Assembly: GCF_902506415.1 (NCBI RefSeq)
Contig: NZ_LR733275.1
Location: 507,651-571,650, forward strand
Length of the DNA: 64,000 bases
Direction: 5' to 3'
Source of the DNA: Massilia sp. 9I
GTDB lineage: Bacteria; Pseudomonadota; Gammaproteobacteria; Burkholderiales; Burkholderiaceae_D
Part shown: positions 61,849-64,000 of the stretch, piece after piece
How positions within the stretch are numbered: the stretch's first letter is position 1
Layout of the letters: each line of letters begins with the position of its first letter
Notes under the pieces: generated by a model
The model's database searches: none
Told to the model about the DNA's origin: nothing
What the model saw: only the letters and a program-made list of their open reading frames with translations
Made by a program: the position numbers and the translations under genes

Positions 61849-62994
61849 TTAGGCGGCGAGTCCTTCCGGCTTCGCCACGGCCGCGATCTCCTTCGCGAGG
61901 ATCGCGACGATGCGTTCGGCCGCCTTGCCGTCCCACAGCTGCGGGCGGCGGCCCTGCTTGCCTTCGCCGCGCAAGACCTTCCTGGCTTCGCGCACGATGG
62001 CTTCGGGATCGGTGCCGGCCAGGACATTGGAGCCCTCTTCGACCGTCACCGGACGTTCGGTGTTTTCGCGGATAGTGACGCAAGGCACGCCCAGCGCCGT
62101 CGTTTCTTCCTGCAGGCCGCCGCTATCGGTCAGCATTACGGCCGCGTCCTTCCACAGGTTGAGGAAAGCCATGTAGGCCTGCGGGCCCGCCAAGGTGACG
62201 TTGGGACCGAGGTCGATGCCGAATTTCTCGATGTTGGCGCGGGTGCGCGGGTGCACCGGGAAGATCAGCGGCAGTTCCTGGGAAATTTCCTTGAGCGCGC
62301 CGGCGATGCGGGCGAAAGTGGCCGGCTCGTCGACGTTGCTCGGACGGTGCAGGGTCACGACGCCGTAGCGGCCGCCATTGGCCTGGCTCTGCGTCTTGAA
62401 GCCGCTGGTCTCGAAAGCGGAGGTATCGGCGCGCGACAGCTTGTCGGCCTGGTACAGCACGTTGTCCACCATCACGTGGCCGACGTAGTGCACGGCGGAA
62501 TCCGGTTTGCCTTCGCGGCGCAGGTGCTCGACAGCGGCCGGCTCGGTGGCGAAGAACCAGTCCGAGATGCTGTCGGTGACGAGGCGGTTGATTTCTTCCG
62601 GCATTGCCATGTCGCCGCTGCGCAGGCCGGCTTCGACGTGGGCGACCGGGATGACGAGCTTCTTGGCCACGATCGAGCAGGCCAGGGTCGAGTTGACGTC
62701 GCCCACCACCAGCACCGCGGCGGGACGCTCGGCCATGCACAGCTCTTCGAAGGCCACCATGATCTTGGCGGTCTGCTGGGCGTGGCTGCCGCCGCCGGCG
62801 GCCATGAACACGTCCGGCTGGGGAATGCCGAGTTCCTCGAAGAACACGTCGTTCATCTCGCGGTCGTAGTGCTGTCCGGTGTGGATGATCTTGAAGCTCA
62901 AGGCATCCTGGGCCTGAAGGGCGCGCACGATGGGCGCGATCTTCATGAAGTTCGGACGGGCACCGGCAACGAGGTAAATCAGCATTTTGGACAT
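61849..62994 (-). CDS. wecB: UDP-N-acetylglucosamine 2-epimerase (non-hydrolysing)
   Basis: A 381-residue enzyme interconverting UDP-GlcNAc and UDP-ManNAc. The family pattern is complete: YLVAGARPNFMKIAPIVRAL at the start, TGQHYDREMNDVFFEELGI, VVGDVNSTLACSI, HVEAGLRSGDMAMPEEINR and TDSGGLQEETTALGVPC near residue 290. It lies between a heparinase-like gene and the WecG-like gene on the same strand, in a polysaccharide cluster continuing beyond the window. Confidence 0.96.
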   Translation of the reverse strand: MSKMLIYLVAGARPNFMKIAPIVRALQAQDALSFKIIHTGQHYDREMNDVFFEELGIPQPDVFMAAGGGSHAQQTAKIMVAFEELCMAERPAAVLVVGDVNSTLACSIVAKKLVIPVAHVEAGLRSGDMAMPEEINRLVTDSISDWFFATEPAAVEHLRREGKPDSAVHYVGHVMVDNVLYQADKLSRADTSAFETSGFKTQSQANGGRYGVVTLHRPSNVDEPATFARIAGALKEISQELPLIFPVHPRTRANIEKFGIDLGPNVTLAGPQAYMAFLNLWKDAAVMLTDSGGLQEETTALGVPCVTIRENTERPVTVEEGSNVLAGTDPEAIVREARKVLRGEGKQGRRPQLWDGKAAERIVAILAKEIAAVAKPEGLAA

Positions 62995-63042
62995 ATTCCT
63001 ATTAATAATTTTTTATGGTTGTTGAATTTGATAAATTTTTTG

Positions 63043-64000
63043 CTAATGCAGGAACGTTATTGTAAACCTGCATTCGACTGGAACGGCGGACGATACGGTC
63101 GTGATCCGCAGCACTTCGCAAGGACGCTTCGACTCGTAGGTACGCGAGCACCAGCCCAGCGGCGGATTCTCGGCGCCGCGCACCAGTTCCAGCTGCAGGT
63201 CGGCCCCGCTGGCCTGCATTTGCAGCACGAAGCGCTTGCCGCGCACCGACAGGCCGTGGCTGGTCAGGCGCACGTCGAGCTCGGGCGCGAAATGCCAGAA
63301 CAGCTCGACCTTGTGCTGCTTGCGCGCCGAGACTTCGTCGCGCACGGTCAGGGTATTGCTGGCGCCGTCGAAGCGCACGCTGCGCATGTGGCGCACCGGG
63401 TCCGACAGGCGGGTGTAGCCGTCGTGCGAGCCGCGGAAGTCGAAGTCGTTGGGGCTGCTCGGCATGCGCTCGATGCGGGCCTCGGCCTTGCGCAGCCACA
63501 TGAAGCGCCCGCCGCTGGTCGACTGGTCGAGGCCGTCGATGCGCACGGTGTTATGGGCCGAGGTGCCGCGGAAGTAGTCGCGCCATTTCTGGTCTTGCCA
63601 ATAGGAATAGGTGCCCGGGTCGATCAGGCACTCCTCGCCCGCCACCGACAGGTTCAATGCCAGCGCGTCCGCATGGCCGTGGGCGGCGATGCCGAGGTAG
63701 CCGAGCTGGCCGCAATCGAGCATGCCCTTGATCTCGCTGTGCTCGCCGAAATGGTTGCCGAACAGGAGGTAGCCGCCGTCCGGGAAGGCCCAGCCGGTGT
63801 CGACCTCGTGCGGGTCGCAGTCCGGACGGGTGCCGGGCAGCGCGTGCAGCAGCCAGCGCACGCCGGGGTGGGTATCGTTGGCGGCGCCGAACACGGTGTC
63901 GCCCAGCGCCAGCAGTTGCGATGCGCGGTCGCTGCCTTGGGCATCGAGCCGGAACACGCTGCCGTCGTCGGCGTCGCCCACCGCCGGCACGTTGCCGCCG
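63043..64000 (-). CDS. Heparinase II/III-like protein, C-terminal part (gene cut by right edge)
   Basis: About 319 C-terminal residues, continuing off the window. The heparinase II/III domain is recognisable by FPDGGYLLFG, GHADALALNLSVAGEECLID, PGTYSYWQDQKWRDYFRGTS and AHNTVRIDG, which contain catalytic and metal-binding residues, followed by a beta-sandwich (HFAPELDVRLTSHGLSVRGK). Such uronate-active lyases are common in exosortase-associated polysaccharide clusters, where they may trim the polymer. The GTG at 63990 is an internal codon, not the start. Confidence 0.88.
   Translation of the reverse strand, partial: GGNVPAVGDADDGSVFRLDAQGSDRASQLLALGDTVFGAANDTHPGVRWLLHALPGTRPDCDPHEVDTGWAFPDGGYLLFGNHFGEHSEIKGMLDCGQLGYLGIAAHGHADALALNLSVAGEECLIDPGTYSYWQDQKWRDYFRGTSAHNTVRIDGLDQSTSGGRFMWLRKAEARIERMPSSPNDFDFRGSHDGYTRLSDPVRHMRSVRFDGASNTLTVRDEVSARKQHKVELFWHFAPELDVRLTSHGLSVRGKRFVLQMQASGADLQLELVRGAENPPLGWCSRTYESKRPCEVLRITTVSSAVPVECRFTITFLH

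Overview
The window is a GC-rich, densely packed chromosomal segment from a betaproteobacterium. The best fit is the Oxalobacteraceae (Massilia/Telluria-like). The grounds are an acnD/prpF-type methylcitrate operon with a sigma-54 PrpR regulator, two isocitrate dehydrogenase isozymes, PEP-CTERM surface proteins, a TIGR03790 protein and an exopolysaccharide cluster. This is inferred from gene families and order; no rRNA or other taxonomic marker is present. There is no tRNA, rRNA, CRISPR array, transposase or integrase.

Layout. 1-4.9 kb: partial hypothetical gene, PilZ-like protein, exonuclease III, and a three-PAS GGDEF/EAL protein. 4.9-14.9 kb: propionate/acetate module. prpB-prpC-acnD-prpF is transcribed leftward from a near-consensus sigma-54 promoter with an upstream TGAAAC repeat cluster. 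Next come a DUF485-actP transporter pair and divergent prpR. 15-17.6 kb: cystathionine beta-synthase and a cystathionine gamma-lyase/synthase, overlapping by 4 nt, behind a hairpin-rich leader. 17.6-26.7 kb: a 156-bp hairpin element, DUF4184 protein, HTH-2TM regulator with four 11-bp operator repeats, SDR plus GH1-like hydrolase, two chemoreceptors, DUF2127 protein, a truncated RlmI and a DJ-1/PfpI protein. 26.8-40.6 kb: housekeeping genes, namely a tricorn-like S41 peptidase, clpA/clpS, a cold-shock gene, icd, rluE, monomeric icd, rpsT and murJ. 40.6-50.1 kb: an 11-gene, mostly overlapping type II secretion/type IV pilus-like operon. 50.2-57.1 kb: small lipoproteins, two PEP-CTERM proteins, a large secreted nuclease and a TIGR03790 protein. 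57.2-64 kb: sugar-nucleotide and polysaccharide genes (manC, a nucleotidyltransferase, galE, wecG-like, wecB, and a heparinase II/III-like gene cut by the right edge).

How it works together. The prp genes oxidise propionyl-CoA through 2-methylcitrate to pyruvate and succinate, with actP a plausible uptake partner. Two icd genes feed the TCA cycle and share a promoter/operator block. The right half is devoted to the cell surface: a pseudopilus secretion machine, secreted or anchored proteins and polysaccharide precursor synthesis, consistent with a biofilm-matrix programme. The exosortase expected for PEP-CTERM processing is not in the window.

The most unusual signals are non-coding: the duplicated icd control region, the four-fold 11-bp repeat before the HTH-2TM gene, two families of palindromic repeats (one of each inside the prp operon), the 156-bp hairpin after the transsulfuration operon, and the four-hairpin leader of the cystathionine beta-synthase gene.
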